NCBI GenBank assembly: GCA_903821365.1
Contig: CAIJKY010000003.1
Location: 1-64,000 of the forward strand
Origin: an uncultured bacterium
GTDB taxonomy: Bacteria > Patescibacteriota > Saccharimonadia > Saccharimonadales > Saccharimonadaceae
DNA length: 64,000 bases
Reading direction: 5' to 3'
A program made the translations under genes and the position numbers. The notes beneath the pieces were generated by a model. That model saw nothing but the letters and a program-made list of their open reading frames with translations. It did not search any database and was not told where the DNA came from. How positions within the stretch are numbered: position 1 is the first letter of the stretch; every line of letters starts with the position of its first letter. This document shows, in pieces, positions 6,906-15,458 of the stretch.

Positions 6906-7331
6906 CTAGTCGGTAATGTCAACGCCCATAGAGCGTGCGGTACCAGCAATAGTCTTAACGGCGGCATCGAGGTCGTTGGCGTTAAGATGATCCATTTTGG
7001 CTTTAGCAATTTCTTCGAGCTGTGCGCGGGTAATTTTGCCAACTTTGTCAGCCTGTGGCTTGCCTGAACCCTTTTTTATACCAATTGCTGCACGGATCGC
7101 GTCGTCAACTGGTTGGCCAAGACTTTTCCAAGTAAAGCTTTTGTCTTCGAACACCTGAATATGCACGATAACGTCTTTGCCCATTTGATCTTTGGTCGCG
7201 TCGTTGAAGGGGTTAATAAACTCCATCATGTTGAGGCCCCATTGACCAAGAACAGATCCTACTGGAGGAGCTGCGGTTGCGCGCCCTGCGGGCACTTTGA
7301 ACTTAATATTTCCAATGATTTTCTTCGCCAT
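6906..7331 (-). CDS. rplK: 50S ribosomal protein L11
   Basis: 141 residues, normal length. The N-terminal PAGRATAAPPVGSVLGQWG stretch and the C-terminal GTARSMGV motif are typical. L11 binds the GTPase centre of 23S rRNA. It is first in the rplK-rplA operon. Confidence 0.97.
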   Translation of the reverse strand: MAKKIIGNIKFKVPAGRATAAPPVGSVLGQWGLNMMEFINPFNDATKDQMGKDVIVHIQVFEDKSFTWKSLGQPVDDAIRAAIGIKKGSGKPQADKVGKITRAQLEEIAKAKMDHLNANDLDAAVKTIAGTARSMGVDITD

Positions 7332-7405
7332 AATTTCCTTTTACTTCTCTGATTACTGACAACCGTTTCACGGACGGCTGCGCTTTAGAAGTGCGTAACT
7401 TGGAT

Positions 7406-7434
7406 ATTTTACTATAAATATCACTTTAAGTCTA
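7406..7434 (-). promoter_or_regulatory. Predicted promoter for rplK-rplA
   Basis: On the minus strand TAGACT (7434-7429), a 17-base spacer and TAAAAT (7411-7406). It is back to back with the rightward promoter at 7453-7481. Confidence 0.5.
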
Positions 7435-7452
7435 TGTCTGGGGTCAATATTA

Positions 7453-7481
7453 TAGACAATATTTGACAAAAATGGTATAAT
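7453..7481 (+). promoter_or_regulatory. Promoter with extended -10 for the small membrane-protein gene
   Basis: TAGACA (7453-7458), a 17-base spacer and TATAAT (7476-7481), with TGG before the -10 as in extended -10 promoters. The predicted start near 7488 leaves a leader of about 44 bases. Confidence 0.65.
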
Positions 7482-7531
7482 ATAGATAAGTCCTCATCCT
7501 GCAGGACCACCCTCTCCCACCAAGGATGCAC

Positions 7532-7942
7532 ATGAATCAATCAGTAGTACATTTGCTGCTCGCCGTGAGTCCGGTGAATATCGCGCTATCAGCGGTGATG
7601 TTCGTCGTATTCATGATCGGCATCGACACGGACAGCGACGGTTCGCACCGCTTCGCGATCGAAGCGTCCCTGCTGATTATCGGCGCGATCAACGCTGCGC
7701 CGGTAATCTGGATGCTCACAGCGAACACAGTACTCGACTATCTGCAGCTGTGTGCTACGCAGGTGACGGCAGTGGACGCTTCGGCGATTGTCAACTGCTT
7801 CGTCGTTGTCGGCGTCATGTGTGCGGTTCTGGCGCCTGCCATGCTCCTGCTCATGCTCGTGCTGGTCGAGCGCCGTCAGTGCAGTGCACGACACCGTTCG
7901 CGGCTCGCGCAACCTGTGGCACTGAAACCCAAGACGATCTAA
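7532..7942 (+). CDS. Small multi-spanning membrane protein, unknown
   Basis: 136 residues with about four hydrophobic segments (near 8-32, 42-62, 67-84 and 88-112) and a basic C-terminal tail. No family recognised. The start at 7532 fits AAGG six bases upstream; ATG at 7526 is the alternative. It has its own promoter and a strong hairpin downstream, and lies opposite to the ribosomal and nusG genes on either side. It is GC-rich compared with its flanks, so it may have been inserted. Confidence 0.6.
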   Translation: MNQSVVHLLLAVSPVNIALSAVMFVVFMIGIDTDSDGSHRFAIEASLLIIGAINAAPVIWMLTANTVLDYLQLCATQVTAVDASAIVNCFVVVGVMCAVLAPAMLLLMLVLVERRQCSARHRSRLAQPVALKPKTI

Positions 7943-7969
7943 ACAATCTTCTTGGTGGCGAGAGGGAAA

Positions 7970-8007
7970 GAGAACCGGGCGTGTCCATGGTGGACGGCCC
8001 GGTTCTC
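7970..8007. terminator. Long GC-rich hairpin between convergent genes
   Basis: GAGAACCGGGC (7970-7980) pairs exactly with GCCCGGTTCTC (7997-8007); the loop holds a second small stem GTCCA/TGGAC. It lies between the ends of the membrane-protein gene and nusG, so it probably ends both transcripts. Confidence 0.65.
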
Positions 8008-8032
8008 GATCGCCATACTAGCTATACTTGAA

Positions 8033-8578
8033 TTAAACTTTTTTCACCTGGAGTGCATCAAGCTCAACTGGCGTGTCGCGACCAAACATGCTTACAAGCA
8101 CCTTGATCTTACCCTTTTGAGTATCGATTTCGTTAATCGCACCGTCAAAGCCCTTAAATGGACCATCGACGATATTAACCACTTCACCAACCTTGTAATT
8201 GATGTTGTGCTTAGGATCGCTAACGCCCATGCGCTTCTTGATCTTGCTCATCTCTTCTTCAGAGACTGGCGATGGCTCGGTGCCACTTCCAACGAAGCCG
8301 GTAACACCTGGCGTGTTGCGGATAATGTACCAAGCGTCTTCGGTCATTTTCATATCAACCAGTACGTAGCCTTGGAAAATCTTCTTTTCAACAACGCGGC
8401 GCTTGCCGTTTTTGATCTCGATTTGCTTTTCTTTTGGCACAATAGCTTCAAAAATCTTGTCGCCCATGTCAACAGTGTCTTTACGCTGTCGGATCGAATC
8501 GGCAACCTTCTCTTCATAGCCTGAGTACGTGTGGATGGCGTACCATAGGCGGGTAGAATCGTATCGTTTTGAGCTCAT
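8033..8578 (-). CDS. nusG: Transcription termination/antitermination factor NusG
   Basis: 181 residues. The N-terminal NGN domain begins with LWYAIHTYSGYEEKV; the C-terminal KOW domain (about 128-180) contains GEVVNIVDGPFKGFDG. NusG binds RNA polymerase and couples it to Rho or ribosomes. The ATG at 8578 is preferred over the longer frame because it gives a normal N terminus and has AAAGG upstream. It follows secE. Confidence 0.96.
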   Translation of the reverse strand: MSSKRYDSTRLWYAIHTYSGYEEKVADSIRQRKDTVDMGDKIFEAIVPKEKQIEIKNGKRRVVEKKIFQGYVLVDMKMTEDAWYIIRNTPGVTGFVGSGTEPSPVSEEEMSKIKKRMGVSDPKHNINYKVGEVVNIVDGPFKGFDGAINEIDTQKGKIKVLVSMFGRDTPVELDALQVKKV

Positions 8579-8606
8579 CTGGTAATACCTTTCTGGATCG
8601 TTATGA

Positions 8607-8924
8607 TTAACGAATAATCTGTTTAAATAATTGATCAAAACCAAAGTCGATAAGGACAATGAATAACATAAGCACGGCAGTGAATATAATCACGGCTACG
8701 GTGAGGCTCCAGCTGGCACGCCTGTCTGGCCACTTGGTTTGGCGTAGCTCATACCATGAGCCTTTAAAATAGTTACCGATAGCACGGAGCGGGCGTGGAG
8801 CGCGCGAGCGGCGTGGTTCTGATGATTTAGGAGTCGAGCTGCGACTGACAACTTTGCTGCTCGTCGAACTAGCTACTGCTTTGGCTGACGGTTTGTCTGT
8901 AGTGGATTGTGTAGTGCGGGCCAC
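8607..8924 (-). CDS. secE: Preprotein translocase subunit SecE
   Basis: About 105 residues if the GTG at 8924 is used; a GTG at 8948 would add eight. The C-terminal 55 residues hold the SecE core: WYELRQTKWPDRR then one membrane helix. The first 50 residues are a Ser/Thr/Lys/Arg-rich extension. SecE stabilises SecY in the translocon. The secE-nusG pair is conventional. Confidence 0.9.
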   Translation of the reverse strand: MARTTQSTTDKPSAKAVASSTSSKVVSRSSTPKSSEPRRSRAPRPLRAIGNYFKGSWYELRQTKWPDRRASWSLTVAVIIFTAVLMLFIVLIDFGFDQLFKQIIR

Positions 8925-8977
8925 GAGTTTCTTTCTGCCGCTTCGCACGCGAAGCCGGTGGTTATGTACGTTACAAT

Positions 8978-9005
8978 AAAAAAGCCTTTACTATTACGGT
9001 AAAGG
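8978..9005 (-). terminator. Terminator of the histidine kinase gene
   Basis: On the minus strand CCTTTAC pairs with GTAAAGG (7 bp, 7-base loop, 8985-9005), followed by a run of T. It lies between the kinase stop at 9021 and secE. Confidence 0.75.
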
Positions 9006-9020
9006 TCGTTAATGTCAAGT

Positions 9021-10694
9021 TTACCGTATTGGGCGACCGTTCGTCAAGCGAGCTTTTGCCTTTGTTGTGTCTGCGGCTTGCAACGGGAGTATAAGACTGA
9101 AACGTGCCCCATGGTTAAGTTTACTTTGGCACTCGATAGTCGCGTTTATCGATGCAGCAAGTTTACTCGCAATATACAGGCCAAGCCCACTACCAATTTC
9201 AGTCTTTGTGCGGTTGTCAGCTGCGCGATAAAATTTTTGGAACATTGCTTTTTGGTCAGCGATGCTAATGCCAATACCCGTATCAATGAGGGCAAGTTCA
9301 ATAGAGTCACCAGCATGCTTTGCCTCGAGTGTGATCGAGCCCTTGCTTGTGTACTTGATCGCATTGGTGATGAAATTTTGCAAGATTTCTTCAATGTATA
9401 AACGATTTTGAGTGATCACAGGCAGTCGCGCCGGCACATCAAGATGGAGCTCAAGGCCACTGGAGGCAACCTGTGGCTGATACGTCGAGTAAAGTTCGTG
9501 CACAAGCGTGTCGAGTGAGAAACGACTAGTGTGCGTGCTGGTGTCACTCGTGTTGTTAGAAAGAATCGCCAGGTCATTCACCATGTTTGCGAGGAACACG
9601 ATTTGGCGATAGGCAGTTTCTGCTGACTGACGCTGTAATTCATCAGAAACGTGCACACCTTTCTTGGGTAGGCGCAGCATGTTACTAAGGCTCGCCTCAG
9701 CAATAGCAATCGGCGTACGGAGTTCATGGCTGATGATATCGATAAACTCGTCGCGTTCGGTGACTTGGTCGGGTACGATATTGAGACGTCGTAGTGTCAC
9801 AACGTAGCCTGGCCGCGTAATGGCCTTGCCGGGGATCGCGATAGGCGCGACTTTGAGCTCATACGGCGTATCAACACCCTTTTTATCTCGTATATGCAAG
9901 TGTGGGTAGATTTGTGGCTCATCGATATCTTTGAGCAGTGTTGCGATAGACACGCGAGTGCCGGCCTTGTCGTACAGGTGGGTCAATCGCGAAAGTGGAC
10001 TTCCTGCAAAACTATGCCGCTGCTCAAAGAGCGCTTGGGCGGCATCATTATGCATACGCACTATACCGGCTTGATCGGTGATAATGACGGCCTCGCTGAC
10101 ACTTTCGAGTATAGTCGTAACGCGTTGATGTTCAAAAGCACTGGCGACGCGACTACGATGCAACGCCTCTTGCGTAGCGCTGACCCCTGCGAGTATTTGC
10201 GATAAAAAGAATCCTATAACGCCAAATACGACAAGGACGATACCAACGGTAGCAAAGTACGCATCACTTGTGCTGTATATAGCCGACTCAATGATAATAT
10301 CAAGTGCTGCGACACTGACCAGCGTTAAGTAACTAAGAATAAGCCCTGTTTTACCGTGTTGCATCGAGGCGAATAGCAACAATGGCAGCCAAAAAAGAGT
10401 CAGCGGCGAGTAAAAACCGGTAATAATCAACGTCACTATAGCCATAGTAGTGTGCAGCGCTATAGTAATGAAAAGCTGAATTGAGGCCGGTGGCTGCCGA
10501 AAAGCTAAGCGCATAATGAACACAAGGAACAGCAAGCACACCAGCTCAAGCAATAAGGTCGAAGGATAAGTTGACCCACGGACAAAGCTTGCTGGAAAAT
10601 ACAGTAACACCGGCATTAGTAATAGCGGTAGTATGGTCTCAAAGCGCCGTACAATAGTAACGGTGCTCGCAAAATAAGGATGTGACTGTGGCAT
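9021..10694 (-). CDS. Membrane sensor histidine kinase
   Basis: About 557 residues from ATG at 10694 (a GTG at 10727 would add 11). Five or six membrane segments fill the first 180 residues, then a PAS-like domain (about 200-310), HisKA with phosphoacceptor ISHELRTPIA, and HATPase_c with N box (NFITNAIKY), DTGIGI and GSGLGLYIA boxes. No extracellular sensor loop is large, so it may sense in the membrane. No response regulator lies in the window, so it is an orphan here. Confidence 0.92.
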   Translation of the reverse strand: MPQSHPYFASTVTIVRRFETILPLLLMPVLLYFPASFVRGSTYPSTLLLELVCLLFLVFIMRLAFRQPPASIQLFITIALHTTMAIVTLIITGFYSPLTLFWLPLLLFASMQHGKTGLILSYLTLVSVAALDIIIESAIYSTSDAYFATVGIVLVVFGVIGFFLSQILAGVSATQEALHRSRVASAFEHQRVTTILESVSEAVIITDQAGIVRMHNDAAQALFEQRHSFAGSPLSRLTHLYDKAGTRVSIATLLKDIDEPQIYPHLHIRDKKGVDTPYELKVAPIAIPGKAITRPGYVVTLRRLNIVPDQVTERDEFIDIISHELRTPIAIAEASLSNMLRLPKKGVHVSDELQRQSAETAYRQIVFLANMVNDLAILSNNTSDTSTHTSRFSLDTLVHELYSTYQPQVASSGLELHLDVPARLPVITQNRLYIEEILQNFITNAIKYTSKGSITLEAKHAGDSIELALIDTGIGISIADQKAMFQKFYRAADNRTKTEIGSGLGLYIASKLAASINATIECQSKLNHGARFSLILPLQAADTTKAKARLTNGRPIR

Positions 10695-10743
10695 CTTTAT
10701 TAGTATGCCACAAACGGTTGTTTGCACGCTAGCCTTAAGCGGT

Positions 10744-11442
10744 TTAATTGCGTGGACTGTGCTGGCTCAGAACTTTCTTACGCGCTTTATAGTCGGGCAT
10801 GCATGTTGCGACTTGATCCCAGAACTGTTGGCTATGGTTCATATGTTTTGTGTGGGCGAGTTCATGAATCATGACGTAATCGATAGCTGCATCGGGAAGG
10901 GTCATCAGCCATATATTTAAACTAATAGTGCCGCTACTGCTACAACTCCCCCATCGCCCATTGGCGGTTGAATAACGTAATCGTTCATAATGAAACCCAT
11001 GGGCACTTGCAAGCTTTGCCAGTCGCTCAGGCATGTATTTTTTTGCCTCGGCACGGAGTGTTTTTTTGATTGTGTCGTAAGCTTTTTGTTGAATAACTTC
11101 AGGTTGCGTGCCCCTTGGATATCGAATTGTGATGGTTCCATCTTTAGCAAAGCACTTGATAGCACTAATACGTTCATCGGGAATAATCGCTAAAACATGT
11201 CGCTCGCCAATACGGCTGCCATTCTCCCATGCGGGATGCTTAGTGCTATGTTCAGCGACTAAAGTATGTAGTTTATCGCGGGCACTATTGATTAATGCGG
11301 AGATCTCGGTCATGCGAGCTCTATGCGGCGCGGTTACGACCAAGGCGCCATCGGTGGCGACTCGAATACGCACAAATTTTGCCGTAGCAATCCGGCGGAC
11401 TTGAACGGTGCCAAACTGGGCGTCGTAAAACGTTTGTTTCAT
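10744..11442 (-). CDS. YgjP-like (DUF45) zinc metallopeptidase
   Basis: 232 residues. The C-terminal half has RWGSCSSSGTISLN and the zinc motif HELAH, with a following His (HSQQFW) as in the YgjP/DUF45 family. No signal peptide, so probably cytosolic. Substrate unknown. It is separated from the histidine kinase by about 50 bases and from the next upstream gene by about 27. Confidence 0.87.
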   Translation of the reverse strand: MKQTFYDAQFGTVQVRRIATAKFVRIRVATDGALVVTAPHRARMTEISALINSARDKLHTLVAEHSTKHPAWENGSRIGERHVLAIIPDERISAIKCFAKDGTITIRYPRGTQPEVIQQKAYDTIKKTLRAEAKKYMPERLAKLASAHGFHYERLRYSTANGRWGSCSSSGTISLNIWLMTLPDAAIDYVMIHELAHTKHMNHSQQFWDQVATCMPDYKARKKVLSQHSPRN

Positions 11443-11469
11443 AGAAAAGAAGTCAGAATTCTGGCGTAT

Positions 11470-12204
11470 TTAGCCAATTTTGATGTGTCGGGTTGGCACT
11501 GGTCGCTTGGCGGCTACGGGAATATGGCGACGAGGCACCGTTGGTGCGGTTGGCGGTGCAGATGGGTCACTTGGATGCTGCGTTGCGGGTGCGGCTGGCT
11601 CGTCTGTCTCGGGCCTTTGTTTTGGTGCGCTTGTTGGGCTTTCAGGCTTTGGCGAGGCCGGTGGGGCCGTCTTTTTAACTTGTGGGCGCAGCTTATGTAG
11701 CACGGCATTGTGCTGTGTTGTAAAGGTATGTTTGCCGCTAACAACTGCATAGCGCTCTGTCGTGGGCGCAGTGAAGTTTTTGACGGCATCCATATATTGC
11801 CGCTCATTCATAGAGACGCCACTGTCGCGCTGGCGCATCGAGCGTTGTCGAGCACTTGGCTCGTCCACCTGAACCCAAACGGCAATGGTTTGGTAGCGAT
11901 TGGCGTTGGCCATGCGTTGCAGTTTCATGCGCTCAATACGATTGTTACTGTGCGCGCTATCGAGAATAAATGAAGACTGCGTTTTGAGAAACTCACCCGC
12001 CAATTGGTTGGCCACGGCTGAGGCTGCCTGTGTATTTGTAGTAATATGCTGCGCAGCTGGCGGTAAGCTGGCGGCCAGCTCCTCGATGGTAATAATTGGT
12101 AAATCGTAGTGGTCGGCAAAGGCACGAGCGAATTGGCTTTTGCCAGCTCCAGGAATGCCTACCATAATAAACATTGTCGGTGTTGATACGGGAAGAACTT
12201 TCAT
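11470..12204 (-). CDS. P-loop kinase-like protein with Pro-rich tail
   Basis: 244 residues. Walker A GIPGAGKS lies near residues 16-23, and FILDSAHSNN and the RQRSMRQRD region resemble small-molecule or polynucleotide kinase-like AAA_33 proteins. From about 165 on the chain is Pro/Ala/Thr-rich and probably disordered, ending in a basic tail. The substrate cannot be named. Confidence 0.75.
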   Translation of the reverse strand: MKVLPVSTPTMFIMVGIPGAGKSQFARAFADHYDLPIITIEELAASLPPAAQHITTNTQAASAVANQLAGEFLKTQSSFILDSAHSNNRIERMKLQRMANANRYQTIAVWVQVDEPSARQRSMRQRDSGVSMNERQYMDAVKNFTAPTTERYAVVSGKHTFTTQHNAVLHKLRPQVKKTAPPASPKPESPTSAPKQRPETDEPAAPATQHPSDPSAPPTAPTVPRRHIPVAAKRPVPTRHIKIG

Positions 12205-12281
12205 CTTTCCTATTGTACGCTACCGTTGACTATTTCGTCGAATGTTATAAATGCAACTTCATCATTCTCGCAACCAAAATC

Positions 12282-12290
12282 TGGTATACT
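12282..12290 (+). promoter_or_regulatory. Extended -10 upstream of tRNA-Trp
   Basis: TGGTATACT is an extended -10 element 47 bases before the tRNA. No good -35 is seen. Confidence 0.45.
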
Positions 12291-12337
12291 AATGACGCGT
12301 TGATCTGTTACGATTAAAACGCAGCAATCCAAATCAT

Positions 12338-12410
12338 AGGGGTATAGCTCAGTTGGTAGAGCACTGGTCTCCAAAACCAGGTGTCGTAGGTTCGAGTCCT
12401 GCTACCCCTG
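12338..12410 (+). tRNA. tRNA-Trp (CCA anticodon)
   Basis: A full cloverleaf can be drawn: acceptor AGGGGTA with TACCCCT, D arm, anticodon loop CTCCAAA giving anticodon CCA, and a TTCGAGTC T loop. G is the discriminator and CCA is encoded at 12411-12413. A terminator-like hairpin follows. Confidence 0.97.
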
Positions 12411-12414
12411 CCAA

Positions 12415-12455
12415 GAAAATAGCTTAGGCATTTACGTCTGAGCCATTTTCTTGTT
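12415..12455 (+). terminator. Terminator-like hairpin after tRNA-Trp
   Basis: GAAAATAGCTTAGG can pair with TCTGAGCCATTTTC (one mismatch, some wobble), followed by TTGTT. It directly follows the encoded CCA. Confidence 0.5.
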
Positions 12456-12483
12456 AGATGCATGTGGGACTCGAACCGATAGG

Positions 12484-12506
12484 CATAACCGCCAGTGGCG
12501 GTTATG
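12484..12506. repeat. 10-bp palindromic hairpin
   Basis: CATAACCGCC, loop AGT, GGCGGTTATG: a perfect hairpin between the two copies of the tRNA-Trp 3' end. Confidence 0.7.
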
Positions 12507-12563
12507 GTACCAATGCTTGGCCGAGCGGGTGAGCGTTGGCGAACGTAGAGCGAGCAAAAGTGG

Positions 12564-12586
12564 TCGAGTCCTGCTACCCCTGCCAA
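12564..12586 (+). repeat. Duplicated 3' end of tRNA-Trp (possible att remnant)
   Basis: These 23 bases exactly repeat 12392-12414, the T loop, acceptor strand and CCA of tRNA-Trp. Upstream (about 12513-12563) a class II-like D-arm motif, GGCCGAGCGGGTGA, gives a chimeric tRNA-like string that does not fold as a tRNA. Duplication of a tRNA 3' end is the usual trace of site-specific integration; no integrase is present. Confidence 0.65.
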
Positions 12587-12675
12587 ACAGATATAAGCAC
12601 TTCCATAAGCGCTTTTTTTGCCGTCACGACCACTGTTATTTGCTCAGTCAATAGAACTTCAATTAATTCTTACCT

Positions 12676-13074
12676 ATGTCATATTATATTCTCTTGTCAA
12701 AGTTTACTTTTGTTAAAAAGTTCGAGACCACTCTCTACTTCCCCAATGGAGCAGAAAATTGCCAAGCTATTTCAATAGATATACAACAAATCACTTCAAA
12801 TGAAAGTGTACTCATTCTCTTAAGTGGCCCAACAAGTGTTGGAAGGACTTCAATCGTCAAAGCTCTGCAAAAGATAGGCAGTCAATATGATAGACAAATC
12901 CTACATATCGAAGCCGACAACTTTATGCCTTCTTTATATCTTGAGACATTATGGAAGGATCGGCAAATTAAAATTCGTATCGTAGCTGGTGCAATGAGGG
13001 CGACTTGTGAGCTCTGGGCTAAAAAACTTAGTGAGCGCATAAGTTTGAACGGTAAGTCTGGTACAGAAGGCTAA
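12676..13074 (+). pseudogene. P-loop kinase-like fragment, Walker A Lys replaced by Arg
   Basis: 132 residues. LLSGPTSVGRTS (about 48-59) matches a Walker A motif GxxxxGK[ST] except that Lys is Arg. It is followed by an HIEADNF strand, reminiscent of chloramphenicol phosphotransferase-like or guanylate-kinase-like proteins. The rest of such a fold is missing and the frame ends in noncoding DNA, so it is probably truncated. It has no clear ribosome binding site and is AT-rich. Confidence 0.5.
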
Positions 13075-13150
13075 AGTTCCATTCTAGGACTGGCAGTCCT
13101 GCTATGAATCTTCACTAAGTTTACAGGTAAACATATTTCATTAGACTACT

Positions 13151-15181
13151 TTAAGTGTCAATAATTTTGCTTAGTATAGTTTTTATCTCTGTTGAGCGAC
13201 GGTCAGTATTTAGCCAAGTTAGCAAATCTTTGTTGCAAAAACTCACTAAAGCATTCATATCACTATGTTTAATGTCAATGTAATCCTCCGTAACGCCATA
13301 CTTAAGTATGAAAATATTATGTTCATAAGTAGCTTCTATTTTGGCCTCTAAGCCCGGATGAGCTGCTAATGTTTTCTTTGTTAATGCGCCATTAGGAATT
13401 TCTGATAGTTTAGTAAAATCGTCAAGAAGTGGCCTCCACGAAGTCATTTTAGGTTTACCTAAAAAATCATCATCAGCGACTAATATATTATATTTAGCTT
13501 TGAGCCTATCTTTCTGCGACTTAGTTAGTTTGTCCAGTTGATCTTGTTTTGCTTCTGATCTAATTTTAGACTCATCGGTCTTATCGACGAGTGTAGTACC
13601 TGCTATTTTCAGGTTATATACATTATCAAAGTCGCCAATAAAATAAACTTCTAATCCAAAATCTTCAAAAAAAGCTCTCCATTTCTCGTAAGATGATTTA
13701 CCTCCAATATCAATTACAGCTACAGTTTGTCGCGAGTCTACCCCAAGTTGCCAAATCACTGCCTTAATAAAGTACCTATCCGTGTCACCTTCAACTAAAA
13801 GAACTTTTTTTGCAAAGAAGGCATATGTTGAACGAGTGTTATCTAAGATTTTAACTAAAGTTTTTTGATCATTGCTCAAACTAGGGGTCATTACGACTGT
13901 GTTTTTATCGGCATTTAGCGCAAGTCGCTTTACTGAAGAGATAGTCTCTGAGTTTATTAGTGATTCCGAGTGAGTGACTAATATATACTGACACTTCTGT
14001 TCACGGTTAATATCCTTTATGACCTGTAGATACTCATTTTGAAATTGGTAATGTAGATGTATCTCAGGTTCATCAATAACTACTAGACCGCCTTTTAGCG
14101 TGCCGCGCCCATAGGCCTCAAATACTAAGTGCATAATTGCTTTTTGACCTGCACTGAGGCTATTAATATCTTCGATTACTCTATTGCGGGCTAAATCCAG
14201 CATTTCGAATGCATATGACCAAGTCCTTTTTTCTACTAGTCTAACTTTGCATTTAATGTTTATTATTTCTAACCTTTTGTTAATTTGCTCAAGCAACAGT
14301 ACTTTGTTGGCTTCATCCTCTGCTTCGGTATTCCCACTGGCGATATCGTATAATTCATAGTGTTTTTCTGCAACGTACAATCTTACCATCCTAAAAATTG
14401 TCGGCTCATCCTGAAACACGGAGTTTAAGCTAAAAGTATACTCACTATCTTTTAACTCTTTCAGCTGTTGAGCGGAAGTTGATGCTTGCAATGATACCGA
14501 CGGAACAAAAGCATTATAGTTTCGGTAACTACTGATTAGAGTAAAGGTTTCTACTAAATTATCTATTTGAGCCTCAGGGTTAGCTCTGTTGTACAAGTTT
14601 ATAAGACTTCTGTAAAGATTATAGTTAGTCAAATATGTGTAACCGGCATCCGCTGCATTAGAACTTATGGATGTCGAGAACTGATTATCTGCATTCAGAG
14701 AAATGGTAACCGCGAATTTACTCTCGTAAATATTCATAGGCATCAAACTAAGAGACGTATATTCATCCAGCATGCCACGAATGTATGTGTCATTCACTTT
14801 TAGCTTTTCAATATTAGATTTATCGGCTTCGTCAAGTTCTACGGTAAATCTTATAGTCTGCGGCTTATCTGAGTAATTCCAATTTTTATCCAATCTAAAT
14901 CCAGCATACGAATTGGAAGTTGCGGCTGTGACTATGTTTTTGCGATCTCTTGCATTTAAACTTGCTCTCTGATTGTATGAATTTTCGTCTAAGCTAAAAT
15001 TAGTGAATAGCACCTTTTTAAAGATGAAGTTTATTATTTCTAAAGCAGTTGATTTTCCGGCGCCGTTCTCTCCAATTAAAATATTAAGGTCATCTTCAAA
15101 ATTGATAGAAGTATAATCGTCGTAACTTTCAAAATATTTAAAGCTCAGTATATTTGAAACTTCAATTGTTTTAATTTTCAT
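13151..15181 (-). CDS. OLD-family ATPase-TOPRIM nuclease (putative phage defence)
   Basis: 676 residues. N-terminal SMC/ABC-like ATPase: Walker A GENGAGKST at 37-45, signature LSAGQKA and Walker B GLVVIDEPEIHLH around 340-375. C-terminal TOPRIM: LLVEGDTD then IDIGGKSSYEKW and GDFDN, carrying the Glu and Asp metal ligands. OLD/GajA proteins are nucleases linked to phage defence; class 2 (Gabija) needs a UvrD-like partner, which is absent here. AT-rich and next to tRNA-Trp. Confidence 0.85.
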   Translation of the reverse strand: MKIKTIEVSNILSFKYFESYDDYTSINFEDDLNILIGENGAGKSTALEIINFIFKKVLFTNFSLDENSYNQRASLNARDRKNIVTAATSNSYAGFRLDKNWNYSDKPQTIRFTVELDEADKSNIEKLKVNDTYIRGMLDEYTSLSLMPMNIYESKFAVTISLNADNQFSTSISSNAADAGYTYLTNYNLYRSLINLYNRANPEAQIDNLVETFTLISSYRNYNAFVPSVSLQASTSAQQLKELKDSEYTFSLNSVFQDEPTIFRMVRLYVAEKHYELYDIASGNTEAEDEANKVLLLEQINKRLEIINIKCKVRLVEKRTWSYAFEMLDLARNRVIEDINSLSAGQKAIMHLVFEAYGRGTLKGGLVVIDEPEIHLHYQFQNEYLQVIKDINREQKCQYILVTHSESLINSETISSVKRLALNADKNTVVMTPSLSNDQKTLVKILDNTRSTYAFFAKKVLLVEGDTDRYFIKAVIWQLGVDSRQTVAVIDIGGKSSYEKWRAFFEDFGLEVYFIGDFDNVYNLKIAGTTLVDKTDESKIRSEAKQDQLDKLTKSQKDRLKAKYNILVADDDFLGKPKMTSWRPLLDDFTKLSEIPNGALTKKTLAAHPGLEAKIEATYEHNIFILKYGVTEDYIDIKHSDMNALVSFCNKDLLTWLNTDRRSTEIKTILSKIIDT

Positions 15182-15284
15182 ATTATATATTATATACGTT
15201 TTGTCTAAGAAGTTATTGATGTCATGCTTTCACCTGATTCATTGGCAGTTCTAGATGCTCATAAGCATCTTTATAAATCTAGCA

Positions 15285-15458
15285 TTACTTAGATATTACT
15301 TGATCTGCCATTTCGCTATTGCCTAGCAAGAGCTGGATTTCCTCAAAGGCAAAGTTCCATTCTTTGTTATCATTGTACTGCTCTAGAATTCCATTCCAGA
15401 ACTGACACCCTTGCCAGGAATAATCATCCAAGATCTCAGCTTTAAGATCTTTTTGATA
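15285..15458 (-). pseudogene. Gene remnant, 57 open codons
   Basis: A minus-strand frame runs 57 codons to a TAA at 15285 and is protein-like (Trp, Phe, Glu and Leu pattern; WQGCQFWNGILEQYND). It has no ATG and is closed upstream by TGA at 15461-15459. It looks like the C-terminal end of a lost gene. The family is not recognised. It is the main content of the 15182-15468 spacer. Confidence 0.4.

Noticed and set aside
7464-7481. TTGACA followed by TATAAT upstream of the membrane-protein gene
   Set aside because: The spacing is only seven bases; TAGACA at 7453 gives the correct 17-base spacer to the same -10.
15404-15417. Possible third copy of the tRNA-Trp end near 15.4 kb
   Set aside because: Only about ten bases resemble it and they lie inside the protein-like remnant; chance match.
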